From assembly GCA_965222855.1 (NCBI GenBank), contig CBDCUL010000002.1:1-27601 (forward strand): DNA of 27,601 nucleotides, written 5' to 3'. The stretch's first letter is position 1. Each line of letters opens with the position of its first letter. The position numbers and the translations under genes are program-made. A model generated the notes under the pieces. It saw nothing but the letters and a program-made list of their open reading frames with translations. It did no database searches and had not been told where the DNA came from. Source of the DNA: JABABV01 sp965222855 (GTDB taxonomy: Bacteria; Bacillota_I; Bacilli_A; Mycoplasmatales; JABABV01). This document shows positions 1 through 9,016 of this stretch, one piece after another.

Positions 1-74
1 CTCCACCATTTTTTTTACTTATTTTTTCCATTATAGCATTATAATTAATAAGGAGGGTCGGGTGATATTATACT

Positions 75-344
75 ATGCAACAATATTTAGGGCGTACAAT
101 TTTATCTAATTTTTATTTTATCCTTTTTTTTACAATAATTTATATTAGTTTTAAAGTTATTAGTGATAAATTTCAAAATAATAAACATAAAAAAAATTTA
201 TTATTACTAATTTTAAACATTATTTTAAATTTAGCCTTATTTATAACGTTGACTGGGATCGTAAAACATTATTGAAATAATCCTAATATGATATTTTTAT
301 TATATAATCTCTTATTTTATTTTTTTCATTATTATTATTGCTAA
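75..344 (+). CDS. small membrane protein, possibly the detached 5' part of the next gene
   Basis: Reads as 89 residues when TGA at 273-275 is taken as Trp. It has two hydrophobic segments (about residues 12-30 and 43-62) separated by a Lys/Asn-rich loop (KFQNNKHKK), then a Tyr/Phe-rich tail. An AAGGAGGG ribosome binding site lies at 50-57, rather far (17 bases) from the ATG. No family is recognised. It ends at TAA 342-344, overlapping the following frame, which has no ribosome binding site and only a TTG or ATT start. The overlap (about 308-344) contains a T7 run at 320-326. It may therefore be the N-terminal membrane part of the next protein, separated by a one-base slip. Whether the break is real, programmed or a sequencing error cannot be decided here. 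Confidence 0.55.
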
Positions 345-1885
345 TTTTTTTCAAACAAATTAGTGCGATCATCCCCATCGTTATTGGCATCGTTTATATT
401 TTAATTAAAAACCAAACTTATGGTATTTTAATTTTAATCCCGACCTCATTAATTTTAATATTTATTATTATCCAAAATATTTTGATTAAAAATAAATTAG
501 ATTGGTTTGAGAAAAAAATCAGTATTATATTTATTATGGCTGGAACTGGAATTTTATTATTTACTTTTTTTACAGTAACGACAACGCATTATCATATTGT
601 TTATACGAATTGAACTAACAATATTTTAATTATTAGTTGTTGAATTTTCACAATGTTATTAGTTTGAGTTATTTTACGCTTTATTGATGGTGTATTTTGA
701 AATTTAGATAAAATTTATAATAAATCATTGTATGCTACTAAAGGTTTATTACAATCAGGAATTGCTCCAAAAATTCTCCATCGTTTTATTGACGAAGAAT
801 TGATTGAATTTGGCTATTTATTAGTTTTTCAGAGAAAAACTAATAATGAATATTTACAATATCATCACAACGAAGCATATGACCCATTTACTTATTTGGA
901 AAAACTAATTGCATCGCTTAATCAAAAAACCAAAATTAAAAATATTAAATTTAAAATTGATGAAAAACATTTTGGTTTATTTGTTAATGTTGCTCAGATT
1001 GATATGGTTGCTAATAATTATTTTGAAAATTTTTTAAATTCACGTAGTAATGATAGTGAATTAAAAATTTATGAAGAAGTTGTTAAAAAATTTAATAGCA
1101 GTTTTAAAATTAATCAATATAGTTGTGGTGTTGCTGTGTATGGACTACATAGTTATTCGATTGACGAATTAGTTGATTATGCTAAATTTGCAATTCATTG
1201 ATCAAAATTGAAAAAATTGAAAAATAAAATTCAAATTTTTAATTATCACAATTACGACCTTTTTGATACCGAATATAATAAAATTAAAAATTTAGAAAAA
1301 TTATTTAATTTATATAATAATGATACCGAAATGGTCCATATTAAAAATTCAATCAAACAATCCAAAAGCGCAATGTTAAAATATAATATATATAGTAAGT
1401 ACAAGTATAAAAGTTTTTTCAATCGTAATGTCATCCTTAATAAAACAATCGAGAGTGATTTTAAACGATATTATATTTATATTCAATTGCGTAAATTGGA
1501 AAAACATAATAAATATAATTTAACTAAATTATATTTCGAATATCCTTGATCAACATTAATAACCCGAACTTTTGATATTAATATGATGATTAATAATTTA
1601 AAAGCAACTGCGCCAAAAATTCAAAAAAATTTAATTATTAATATCGTTGCGCAAAATCAGGAAAATAAAAAAATTCAAAACATGCTAATTATTTTCCAAA
1701 AAAATAATATTAAAATCGGTTTAGATGTTGGCCAAATATCTGATTATCAAAAACTTAATCATATTATTGAATTTTATTTACCTGATTTTGTAATCATTAA
1801 TCAAAATCAACAAGGAAGTTTAAATAACTTAAAAAATATTTCAATAATAACAAATTATAAAAATCAATATTTTTATCAAAAATAA
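338..1885 (+). CDS. membrane protein with degenerate GGDEF-like and EAL-like regions
   Basis: 515 residues from TTG 338, read through six TGA Trp codons to TAA. Residues 1-115 contain four hydrophobic segments. Around residues 130-292 the chain resembles a GGDEF domain lacking its GGDEF signature; the clearest part is the C-terminal stretch GVAVYGLHSYSIDELVDYAK, comparable to the 'ADxAlYxAK' end of GGDEF domains. After a linker, the end (residues 450-480, NNIKIGLDVG and PDFVIINQ) resembles the 'ialDDFGtG...pD.iKiD' core of EAL phosphodiesterases, but the EAL motif and metal-binding acidic residues are missing and the last ~80 residues of the fold are absent. It is probably catalytically dead, perhaps a sensor or scaffold. 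It sits 11 bases upstream of cdaA, with the cdaA ribosome binding site at its stop. No DHH/DHHA1 domain is seen, so it is not GdpP. The start is uncertain (see the 75-344 entry). Confidence 0.6.
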
Positions 1886-1896
1886 AGGAGTAGTAT

Positions 1897-2487
1897 ATGA
1901 ATTATAATTATATCAATAGTGATATTACTAATAAAGAATCTGTTGCAATATTAATTAGTGTTATTTGTGTAATTGTTTTTTTACCATATTCTTGAAAAGT
2001 GATTACATGATTTTTAAGTAGTAATAAATTTAAAAAACTAAATGTTGAAAAACGAAAAACTGTTTTACGTAATATTTGTATTGCGGTTGATCAATTAGTC
2101 TCTGCCAAAATTGGGGCAATTATTACAATTGAGCGAAAAATTCCTGTTAAAAATTTTGTTAATGCTGGAGAAGCGATTGATGCTGATGTCAATGCTTCTT
2201 TAATTGAAGCGATTTTTCAACATAAATCGCCATTACATGATGGTGCCATTATTATTTCTGGTGATCGGATTTCATTAGCAGGAACTTATTATAAAGTTTC
2301 TACTAAAAAAATTGATAGTAAATACGGAACTAGGCATCGCGCTAGTTTAGGTATTAGTGAACAAACGGACGCTATTACAATCATCGTTTCTGAAGAACGT
2401 GGTAAAATTAGTATTACTCGTAATAGCGCTATTAAAGCGATTAATAAAACTGATCTCTATACTTATTTAGAATACATATTTATTTAG
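1897..2487 (+). CDS. cdaA: diadenylate cyclase, CdaA/CdaM type
   Basis: 196 residues; makes cyclic di-AMP from two ATP. The DisA_N domain is clear: HKSPLHDGAIII carries the DGA motif and TRHRASLGISE the RHR motif, both needed for catalysis, followed by the conserved ISEQTDAITIIVSEE strand. Only one membrane segment precedes it (about residues 17-36), where Bacillus CdaA has three; this resembles the single-span CdaM described in Mycoplasma pneumoniae. The start is fixed by AAGGAG at 1885-1890. No cdaR or glmM follows, unlike the Firmicutes cluster; instead a GGDEF/EAL-like membrane protein precedes it and mgtE follows. c-di-AMP usually controls K+ and osmolyte transport, so a membrane-bound producer in a wall-less cell is sensible (inference). 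Confidence 0.93.
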
Positions 2488-2539
2488 AAGCTATATATTT
2501 ATAAAATAGTGAAAAAAATAATATAAAAAGGAGGGCTCT

Positions 2540-4012
2540 ATGAATTATGAAAATAGCATAAATAATTTAAGAAAAGCTGTCTCATTATTAGATTTTCAAA
2601 CTATTAGAACTTATTTTGAAAATCATAATACTGCTGATATTTCAAAATATATTATCGATTGAGAAGAAGAAGAAGTAGTAATGTTATTTCGTTTACTACC
2701 AACTAAGAAATCAGCTGAATTATTTACTTATTTACCACCTATTCATCAGAAAAAAATGGTTCAAATATTCACCCGCAAAGATATTAAAAACCTTTTAACT
2801 GATTTATATAACGATGATATTGTTGATATTTTAGAAGAATTACCAGCTAATTTAACAAAGAAAATTCTAAGTTATGCGCCAATTGAAGATCGCGATATTA
2901 TTAATCAGTTACTGAATTTTCCCGAAGATAGTGTTGGTTCGATTATGTCAGTTGATATTATTCAATTGAAAAATACTGACACAGTTTCCAAAGCAATCAA
3001 GAAAATTCGCAACGCTGCTAATGATATTGAGATTACGCACTATTTTTATGTCGTTGATAAGAAACATCGCTTAATTGGTTATGTTTTATCAGAAGATTTA
3101 ATTTTAGCTGCTAACGTTGATAAAATCACTAAAATTATGCATAAAGATATTATTGCTGTTAATTCAACTGATGATAAAGAAGGTGCAGCTAATGCCTTTA
3201 AATTTTATGACATGTCAGTTTTACCAGTTGTTAATAAAGAACAATGTTTAATTGGAATGATTACATCGGATGATATTATCGATGTAATCGAGGAAGAAGC
3301 AACTGAAGATATTCATAAAATGGCTGGTATTAATCCTAGTGATAAACAATATACTTATATGAATACTTGAGATATTTTTAAATCACGGTTCTTTTGATTG
3401 TTATTTCTAATGTTGTCAGCAACATTATCACAAGCAACGCTAGATTATTTTCAACATTGAACTTCAGGAATGACTGGTGAAGTAACTAATGCTGTTATAA
3501 CAACAACAATCACTGCTACTTTAGTAGCGATTGTGCCTGATTTAAGTGGTGCTAGTGGGAATGCTGGTTCGCAAGCATCAACGATGGTAATTCGTGCTTT
3601 GGCAATTGGTGATATTACTAAGACTGATTATGCACGCGTTTTCTTCAAAGAATTAAAAGCCGGTGCTTTAATTGGTTTAGCATTATTTTTTGCTAACTTT
3701 GTACGATTATTAATTTATTATACAGTTCGAAATGGTCATCTTGATTCGCTCCATGCCTGAATTTCCTTGTCTGGTTCACTAGCGCTTTGATTAGTAATTG
3801 TATTAGCTAAGCTGGTCGGAGGAATGTTGCCATTAATGGCTAGTGCGATTAATTTGGACCCAGCTGTAATGGCGGCGCCATTATTAACAACATTAGTCGA
3901 TGCGTTGTCAATTGTAATGTTTTTTCTAATTACAATTGCGATTTTAAAATGATCCGGTTCAATTCCTATTCACCATCCGCATAGTAGTATGCTATTATAT
4001 AGTTTAATTTAA
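2540..4012 (+). CDS. mgtE: MgtE-family magnesium channel
   Basis: 490 residues including Trp TGA codons at 2660, 3368, 3395, 3458 and others. Order of domains: N-terminal superhelical MgtE_N domain (residues ~20-130, with DIVDILEELP), two CBS domains (~135-255, ending VIEEEATEDIHKMAG), then from residue ~280 the membrane pore domain. The family signature is visible as PDLSGASGNAGSQ, and the last helices carry DPAVMAAPLLTTLVDA with the pore aspartate region. In the family the cytosolic domains sense Mg2+ and gate a Mg2+-selective pore. A strong AAGGAGGG site precedes ATG 2540. It lies 52 bases after cdaA and may share its transcript. Confidence 0.95.
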
Positions 4013-4047
4013 AATATTTAAAATAAAGAAAAAAGAGGTAACTTAAA

Positions 4048-4767
4048 ATGACACCACATATTGAAGCTGCTAAAAAAGATATCGCTAAAGTAGTATTAAT
4101 GCCCGGAGATCCACTAAGAGCTAAATATATTGCTGAGCGTTATTTAAAAGATGTAAAATTAGTAAATAAAGTTCGTAATATGTTTATGTTTACTGGAACT
4201 TATAAAGGTGTGCCAGTGACAATTGCTGGTTCAGGAATGGGTAATGCATCAGCAGGAATATATTCTTATGAATTATTTAAATTTTATGATGTTGATGTAA
4301 TTATGAGAATTGGTAGTGCTGGAGCATATAGTGATAAACTAAAAATTAAAGATATTGTTTTATCTGAAAGTGCTTATAGTGAATCAACTTATCCTTTAAT
4401 TGCTGCTGGCGTTAGTGAAAAAATTCTATATCCTAGTCCAGAATTAGTAACTGTGATTGAAACTGTTTCAAAAGAACAAAACATCCCAGTTAATAAAGCA
4501 AGAATTCACGCATCAGATGTTTTCTATAGTAAAGATCAAAATTATTGACAAACAGTTTTAAAAAATTATCAATGTGATTGTGTTGAAATGGAAAGTGCTG
4601 CTTTATTCACTAATGCTAATTTATTAGGTAAAAAAGCTGCGACTTTATTAACTATTTCTGATTGTTTATATGATGGGTCTTCAACTACTTCAGAAGAGCG
4701 TCAAAATACTTTTACTTTAATGATGGAACTAGCTTTAGAAACAGTTATTAAACTAGCAAATAAATAG
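4048..4767 (+). CDS. deoD: purine nucleoside phosphorylase, DeoD type
   Basis: 239 residues, normal length for the hexameric low-mass PNP family. It phosphorolyses purine (deoxy)nucleosides to base and (deoxy)ribose 1-phosphate in cytosolic salvage. Visible residues: His4 in MTPHIEA, the phosphate-binding MPGDPLRAKYIA with its Gly and Arg, Arg in MRIGSAGAY, the nucleoside-binding VEMESAAL, and the ISDCL aspartate that protonates the base. TGA at 4546-4548 is Trp. AGAGGT lies ahead of ATG 4048. Mollicutes depend on purine salvage, which fits. It sits between mgtE (36-base gap) and an unknown gene, all on the plus strand. Confidence 0.96.
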
Positions 4768-4804
4768 CAAATTAATCTGCTTTAAAAGTTTGGAGGTTAT
4801 CACA

Positions 4805-5341
4805 ATGTTTAAATATTTTAGTAATGATAATTCTGTGAGTAAAAAATGAGACGTTGTTAAAAGTGAAATTAATAAACATTTAAATAAAAATTTTAAAACG
4901 AATCCCCTTTTAAATGCAGAAAATTATTATTATTGAACTAAAAATAACCTTTATATAAAAATTGAAATGATTGAATCTTTCAATTTTTATAGTAAAGATA
5001 ACCAAATTCATGTTGAAAAAAAACCAGTATTTAGTAATTATCAATGTTTATTAGTAATTGATTACAATAAGAATAAGCTTTATTTTAAGACAAAAAAATT
5101 TAAAGTGAGTCTTAACCCACTTGAGATTAAATTCGTCCAAAGAGACGCTTCAATTGATAGTGATGACTATAGTACTTTTAAGCATGCGCTGCATTTAACT
5201 AATATTTTTTATACTGAGTCGGCTTTGTTTAAATTTTTATCAATTGAACCGATTAACGTATCGATTATTTTACATTTGATTATTAAAATTTTAAAAACAA
5301 AATCATTATATTTATTTCATTTAACAAAATGATTGAAATAA
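4805..5341 (+). CDS. hypothetical cytosolic protein
   Basis: 178 residues from ATG 4805 (GGAGG at 4792-4796) to TAA 5339, with four Trp TGA codons. No family recognised. It is Lys/Asn/Phe-rich with no signal peptide; the C-terminal third has a hydrophobic stretch (VSIILHLIIKIL) that could be a helix or weak membrane anchor. A central part (VEKKPVFSNYQCLLVIDYN) reads like alternating beta strands. It lies 17 bases before hprK and its last codons overlap the hprK ribosome binding site (AAGGAG), so it is probably cotranscribed with hprK-lgt-trxB. Base use is like its neighbours. Function unknown. Confidence 0.8.
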
Positions 5342-5358
5342 GGAGTGCTGTTTAATTT

Positions 5359-6294
5359 ATGCGTAATAATAAAAACAAATTAACTGTTAAAGAATTAGTC
5401 AAAGAGTTTCATTTAAAAATTATTAGTGGTGCTCAAAATGTTGATAATCAAATTGAAATTATTGGACTAAATCGTGGTGGTTTAGAATTAAATGGTTTTA
5501 ACTATTATAAAAAAGGTCGTAATCGTCGAATTTTAATTTTTGGTTCTAAAGAAGCGGCTTTTCTAAAACATTTAGATCGTCCAACGAGAATGTATAATTT
5601 TGCAATTTTAGAAAAGCAAGAAATTCCAGCAATCATTCTAGCGAAAGATTTTAATTCAATGGAATTGATCGAAGAAATGAATCATAATGTTATTCCGATT
5701 TTAAAAACGAAATATACTTTAACTGAAATATTTTCAAAAATTGGTTATTATATTGATTTTCGCTTAGCGGAAAGAATTAATATGCATGCTACTTTAGTGA
5801 GTATTTATGGTGAGGGTGTTTTAATTGTTGGTAATAGTGGCATTGGTAAATCAGAAATAACTTTAGAATTAATTCGTAAAAAACATTATTTTGTTTGCGA
5901 TGATCGTGTCGATATTGTTAAAATTAATAAAAGGTTGATTGGCTATGCCAATCCTTTAATTAAAAATATGGTTGAGATCAGAGGAATTGGTATTTTTGAT
6001 ATTACTCAAATGTTTGGCATTCAATCAGTCATCGAAGAAGCGGAAATAAAATTAATCATAAGACTGGAAAAATTTGATAAAAATGTTAAAATTAATAGAA
6101 TACTTGAAAAGTTCGAAAAAGATCAAATTTTAGGTATGAAAATACCTGTTATTACTATTCCAGTTGCGCCTGGGCGCAACTTAGCTGAATTAATCGAAGC
6201 AGCTGTGATTAGTTATAAATTACGTAAAAATAAAATAAATACTTTAAGTCTACTACGTAGAAGATTAAAAAAAGCATTGAAGGAGTCGGTATAA
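5359..6294 (+). CDS. hprK: HPr kinase/phosphorylase
   Basis: 311 residues, standard length. It phosphorylates Ser46 of the PTS protein HPr with ATP or pyrophosphate and also reverses the reaction, the hub of carbon regulation in low-GC Gram-positives and mollicutes. An N-terminal Hpr_kinase_N domain (residues ~1-130) precedes the catalytic domain, which has the Walker A motif GNSGIGKS at 158-165, the DDRVDI segment after it, and the family signature EIRGIGIFDI at 206-215, followed by the PVAPGRNLAELIE C-terminal helix region. The final codons (AAGGAGTCGG) supply the ribosome binding site of lgt, whose start is one base after the hprK stop, so the two are translationally coupled. Confidence 0.97.
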   Translation: MRNNKNKLTVKELVKEFHLKIISGAQNVDNQIEIIGLNRGGLELNGFNYYKKGRNRRILIFGSKEAAFLKHLDRPTRMYNFAILEKQEIPAIILAKDFNSMELIEEMNHNVIPILKTKYTLTEIFSKIGYYIDFRLAERINMHATLVSIYGEGVLIVGNSGIGKSEITLELIRKKHYFVCDDRVDIVKINKRLIGYANPLIKNMVEIRGIGIFDITQMFGIQSVIEEAEIKLIIRLEKFDKNVKINRILEKFEKDQILGMKIPVITIPVAPGRNLAELIEAAVISYKLRKNKINTLSLLRRRLKKALKESV

Positions 6295-6295
6295 T

Positions 6296-7255
6296 TTGTT
6301 AAATTTTTTATTATTAAATACGCCAAAAGCATGAATAGCGCATGATTCAGATAGTTCTCGTGCTGTGTTTAAAATTTTTGGCACAACAATCCATTGATAT
6401 GGTGTAACGATGGCTTGTGGCTTTATTATTGCCATTCTAATTAGTTATATTATGTGATATCGTAAAGGTTTGAATACTTCAATTTTAGATTGATTTATTT
6501 TATTAACTATTCCCACTTCAATTTTTGGAGCGCGTTTATGATGATGTTTATCTAATTTAACTAATCCAGATTTTGATCATCATCATCTAGGTAATTGAAT
6601 TAATTTAAGCAATGGTGGCTTAGCGATCGAGGGTGGCGTCTTAGCTAGTGTTGTTATGGGTAGTGTCTATTTTCACTATTATCGTCATCAAATTGATTGA
6701 CATGTTGCGATTGATATAATTTTACCTAATGTATTATTAGGTCAAATTATGGGTCGTTGAGGCAATTTCTTAAACGGTGAAGTTTTCGGTAACGTAACTA
6801 GTTATCATAGTTTAGCATGATTACCATCATTCATTAGAAACGGAATGTATCTAACTACTAGTGATGGGATAACAGCTTATCGTCAACCATTGTTTCTATA
6901 TGAAGGAATTATTAATTTATGTGGTTATTTATTAATTTATGTTGGTTTACGTCAAGTTAAAAAATATAAACCGAATTGAGTGCCTAATGGCGTAATCGGG
7001 TCATCATACTTCTTATGATACGGTGCGATTAGAGCAATTTTAGAACCATTTAGAAATGAATCAGATATTATGCGTTGAGGTTCAGTTTCAACAACTGAAA
7101 TAATGTCAGCAATTTGAATTATTTTAGGCGTTACTTTAATTGCTTATTCTTATTTTAAACATTATCAAAATAAGAATAAATTAGCCAATAATAGCGTTAA
7201 AACAACAGCATTAAATAAGCAAATTCATTTAGAGGTTAAAAATAATGGAAAATAG
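6296..7255 (+). CDS. lgt: prolipoprotein diacylglyceryl transferase
   Basis: 319 residues read in code 4 from TTG 6296 to TAG 7253. AGGAG at 6281-6285, inside the end of hprK, decides this start. It moves a diacylglyceryl group from phosphatidylglycerol to the lipobox cysteine of prolipoproteins in the membrane. The Lgt signature appears as GRWGNFLNGEVFG, together with GGLAIEGGVLAS and the late GAIRAILEPFRNESD, which carries the conserved Arg and Glu. About seven membrane spans are predicted by hydrophobicity. It has at least 16 TGA Trp codons, so in the standard code it would look like a pseudogene. The lipoproteins encoded at 8226-19585 are its obvious local substrates. Confidence 0.96.
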
Positions 7256-8174
7256 TAAAAAAATCTGAGATGTTATTATTATTGGTGCTGGACCAGCTGG
7301 TTTAACTGCTGCTGTTTATACATCACGCTCTAATATTAAAACATTAATCATTGAAAAAGATGCCCCTGGTGGGAAAATGGTTAAAACATATTCAATTGAA
7401 AATTGACCAGGCGAAGAAGAAATAAATGGTGCTGATTTAGCAATTAAAATGTATAATCACGCTATGAGTTTCGGAACAGAATATCATGCTGATGAAGTTG
7501 TTGAAATCAAACAAGAAAACCCATATCAAAAAATCATTTGTAAAAGTGGTTCAATTTTTACTGCCAAAGCAGTCTTAATTGCTAGTGGGATGATGGAGCG
7601 TAAATTAGGCGTTCCGGGTGAATTAAAGTTAGAACACAAAGGCGTATCTTATTGTGCTGTTTGTGATGCTGCTTTATATAAAAACCAACCAATTGCAATT
7701 GTTGGTGGTGGCGATAGCGCTGTTGAGGAAGCCAATTTTGTTGCTGGTTTTGCATCACATGTTTATGTGATTCATCGTCGTCAAGGATTCCGCGCTAAAC
7801 CACAATATTTAAAAAAATTACAAGGTAAAAAAAATGTTAGTTTTATTTTAGATGCTGTTGTAAGTACTATTAATGGTGAAAACGAAGTTAATAGTGTTAC
7901 TTGAGAAAATACTCTTAATAAAAAACGAAACGTTTTAAATATATCAGCGATTTTCCCATATATTGGGCTAGATCCTGTTACTAGTTTTGCTGATGATAAA
8001 ATTTTAACTAATGATAAATTCATTAATGTTAATCCAAAAATGGAAACTAGCATACCTGGTATATATAGTGCTGGTGATTGTAATAAAAAAGGTCTTTATC
8101 AAATCACTACTGCTGTTAATGATGGGGCAATTGCTGCTCAGGCAATTGCCAACTATATTGATACTATCGAATAA
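7245..8174 (+). CDS. trxB: thioredoxin reductase (NADPH)
   Basis: 309 residues. It passes electrons from NADPH through FAD and a Cys pair to thioredoxin. The FAD-binding GAGPAGLTAAVY is near residue 15; the redox pair is C137-A-V-C140-D, the form also found in Bacillus; the NADPH fold shows GGGDSAVEEA followed by HRRQGFRAKP; the C-terminal FAD motif is GIYSAGDCN. TGA codons encode Trp in KKIWDV, ENWPGEE and TWENT. The start overlaps the end of lgt by 11 bases, typical of coupling in the hprK-lgt-trxB run. The gene ends at TAA 8172, where similarity to the spacer upstream of S2 (13801) begins. Confidence 0.97.
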
Positions 8175-8225
8175 TTACAATACTGAAATTTTAAAATTTA
8201 CAATATAACGAAGAGGTATAAGAAC
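8175..8225 (+). promoter_or_regulatory. S1 leader, homologous to the S2 leader
   Basis: The 51 bases between trxB and S1 match the 47 bases before S2 except for a short insertion and a few substitutions; both end in CGAAGAGGTATAAGAAC, with AAGAGGT as the ribosome binding site. The position equivalent to the S2 -10 region reads TACAAT rather than TATAAT, so S1 may rely on a weaker promoter or on read-through from trxB. Confidence 0.45.
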
Positions 8226-8930
8226 ATGTTGAAAATGAGAAAAATAATTATTGGAATGGCTGCTTTTGGCGCACTTGCTACTACAACAATTGCAATATCT
8301 AGTTGTAGTCATTCGACATTAAGTAAAATTAATAAAGATGCTGGTTATATGTTTGGTGGTGAAGGAATCTTTGTGCACCATGATAGCGATGTTAATTCTT
8401 GAAGCACTGAAAAAAATATTCCATCAGGAAATTACATTGTTGCTGTTGGTAATAGTGGGTCAACTGATACTTGAAAAATGCTATTTGATAATAGCGCTAA
8501 TTCTTCAATGCCCAGTAATGGTTATACGTATAGTGTTTTAAAACCACCTCCAAAAGCAAATAAAATTGGTGGTGCTTTAACTAGATTTTTATTATCTACC
8601 AAACCAGGCAATGCTGATAATTATAGTAAATGATTATCAAAAAATCATATTGGTGTTTTATTAGTTGAGTATAAAGCTAGTAAAAATAATGATGTAGCGT
8701 CTGGTTCTAAAGCTAAATATGCGACTAAATTTAGTGATGTAGTGAAATATCTAAAAGCTGATGAAAGTGGCAGTATTGCTTTTATTAAAGGTAGTTCAGT
8801 TGTTGCTTCTAATAAGAAAAAGCATATCGATCCTTCAAAAGCACAATTTGATTTTTCAAATCCAGCTAATAATAATTATCAAAACTTAATGGAACAATTA
8901 CATAATATTTATGGTGTTAGTACTAAATAA
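8226..8930 (+). CDS. surface lipoprotein S1 (unknown family)
   Basis: 234 residues from ATG 8226. The N-terminus is a lipoprotein signal peptide: basic start MLKMRK, a hydrophobic core, then lipobox AISSC with Cys27 as the lipid site. The mature part is soluble, rich in Ser/Asn/Lys, with YIVAVGNSGSTDTW and IGVLLVEYKASKN as the best-ordered stretches and a C-terminal helix NYQNLMEQLHNIYG. No family recognised. A near-identical copy (S2, 13848-14552) differs at about eight residues, most of them in the first half. It converges on L1 with a shared terminator between them. Probably exported by Sec and lipidated by Lgt on the outer face of the membrane. Function unknown; surface antigen, adhesin or binding protein are possibilities. 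Confidence 0.85.
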
Positions 8931-8944
8931 CTAACTTATCAATA

Positions 8945-8984
8945 AAAAATAAGATAACTTTTAACAAGTTATCTTATTTTTTTA
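8945..8984. terminator. bidirectional terminator between S1 and L1
   Basis: An inverted repeat AAATAAGATAACTT / AAGTTATCTTATTT with a five-base loop (TTAAC), A-rich on the left and T-rich on the right, so it can end transcription in either direction between the convergent genes. The same hairpin, one base different, lies between S2 and L3 at 14571-14610. Confidence 0.85.
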
Positions 8985-9016
8985 TTGTAGTTTAATTATT
9001 GGACAACGAAATTAAT

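Noticed and set aside
1..31. Possible divergent gene starting at ATG 31 on the minus strand (MEKISKKNGG)
   Set aside because: Only ten codons are inside the window and there is no ribosome binding site; it cannot be supported.
338..1885. Gene before cdaA as a GdpP c-di-AMP phosphodiesterase
   Set aside because: GdpP needs DHH and DHHA1 domains after its degenerate GGDEF; no DHH motif is present and the C-terminal part looks EAL-like.
7653..7667. TrxB active site CAVCD instead of CATCD
   Set aside because: The Val form is normal in low-GC Gram-positive thioredoxin reductases, so it is not an oddity.
8338..8541. Alternative plus-strand frame within S1 (and 13960-14202 in S2)
   Set aside because: The S reading frame with lipobox and ribosome binding site covers the same bases; the two alternatives look alike only because S1 and S2 are nearly identical.
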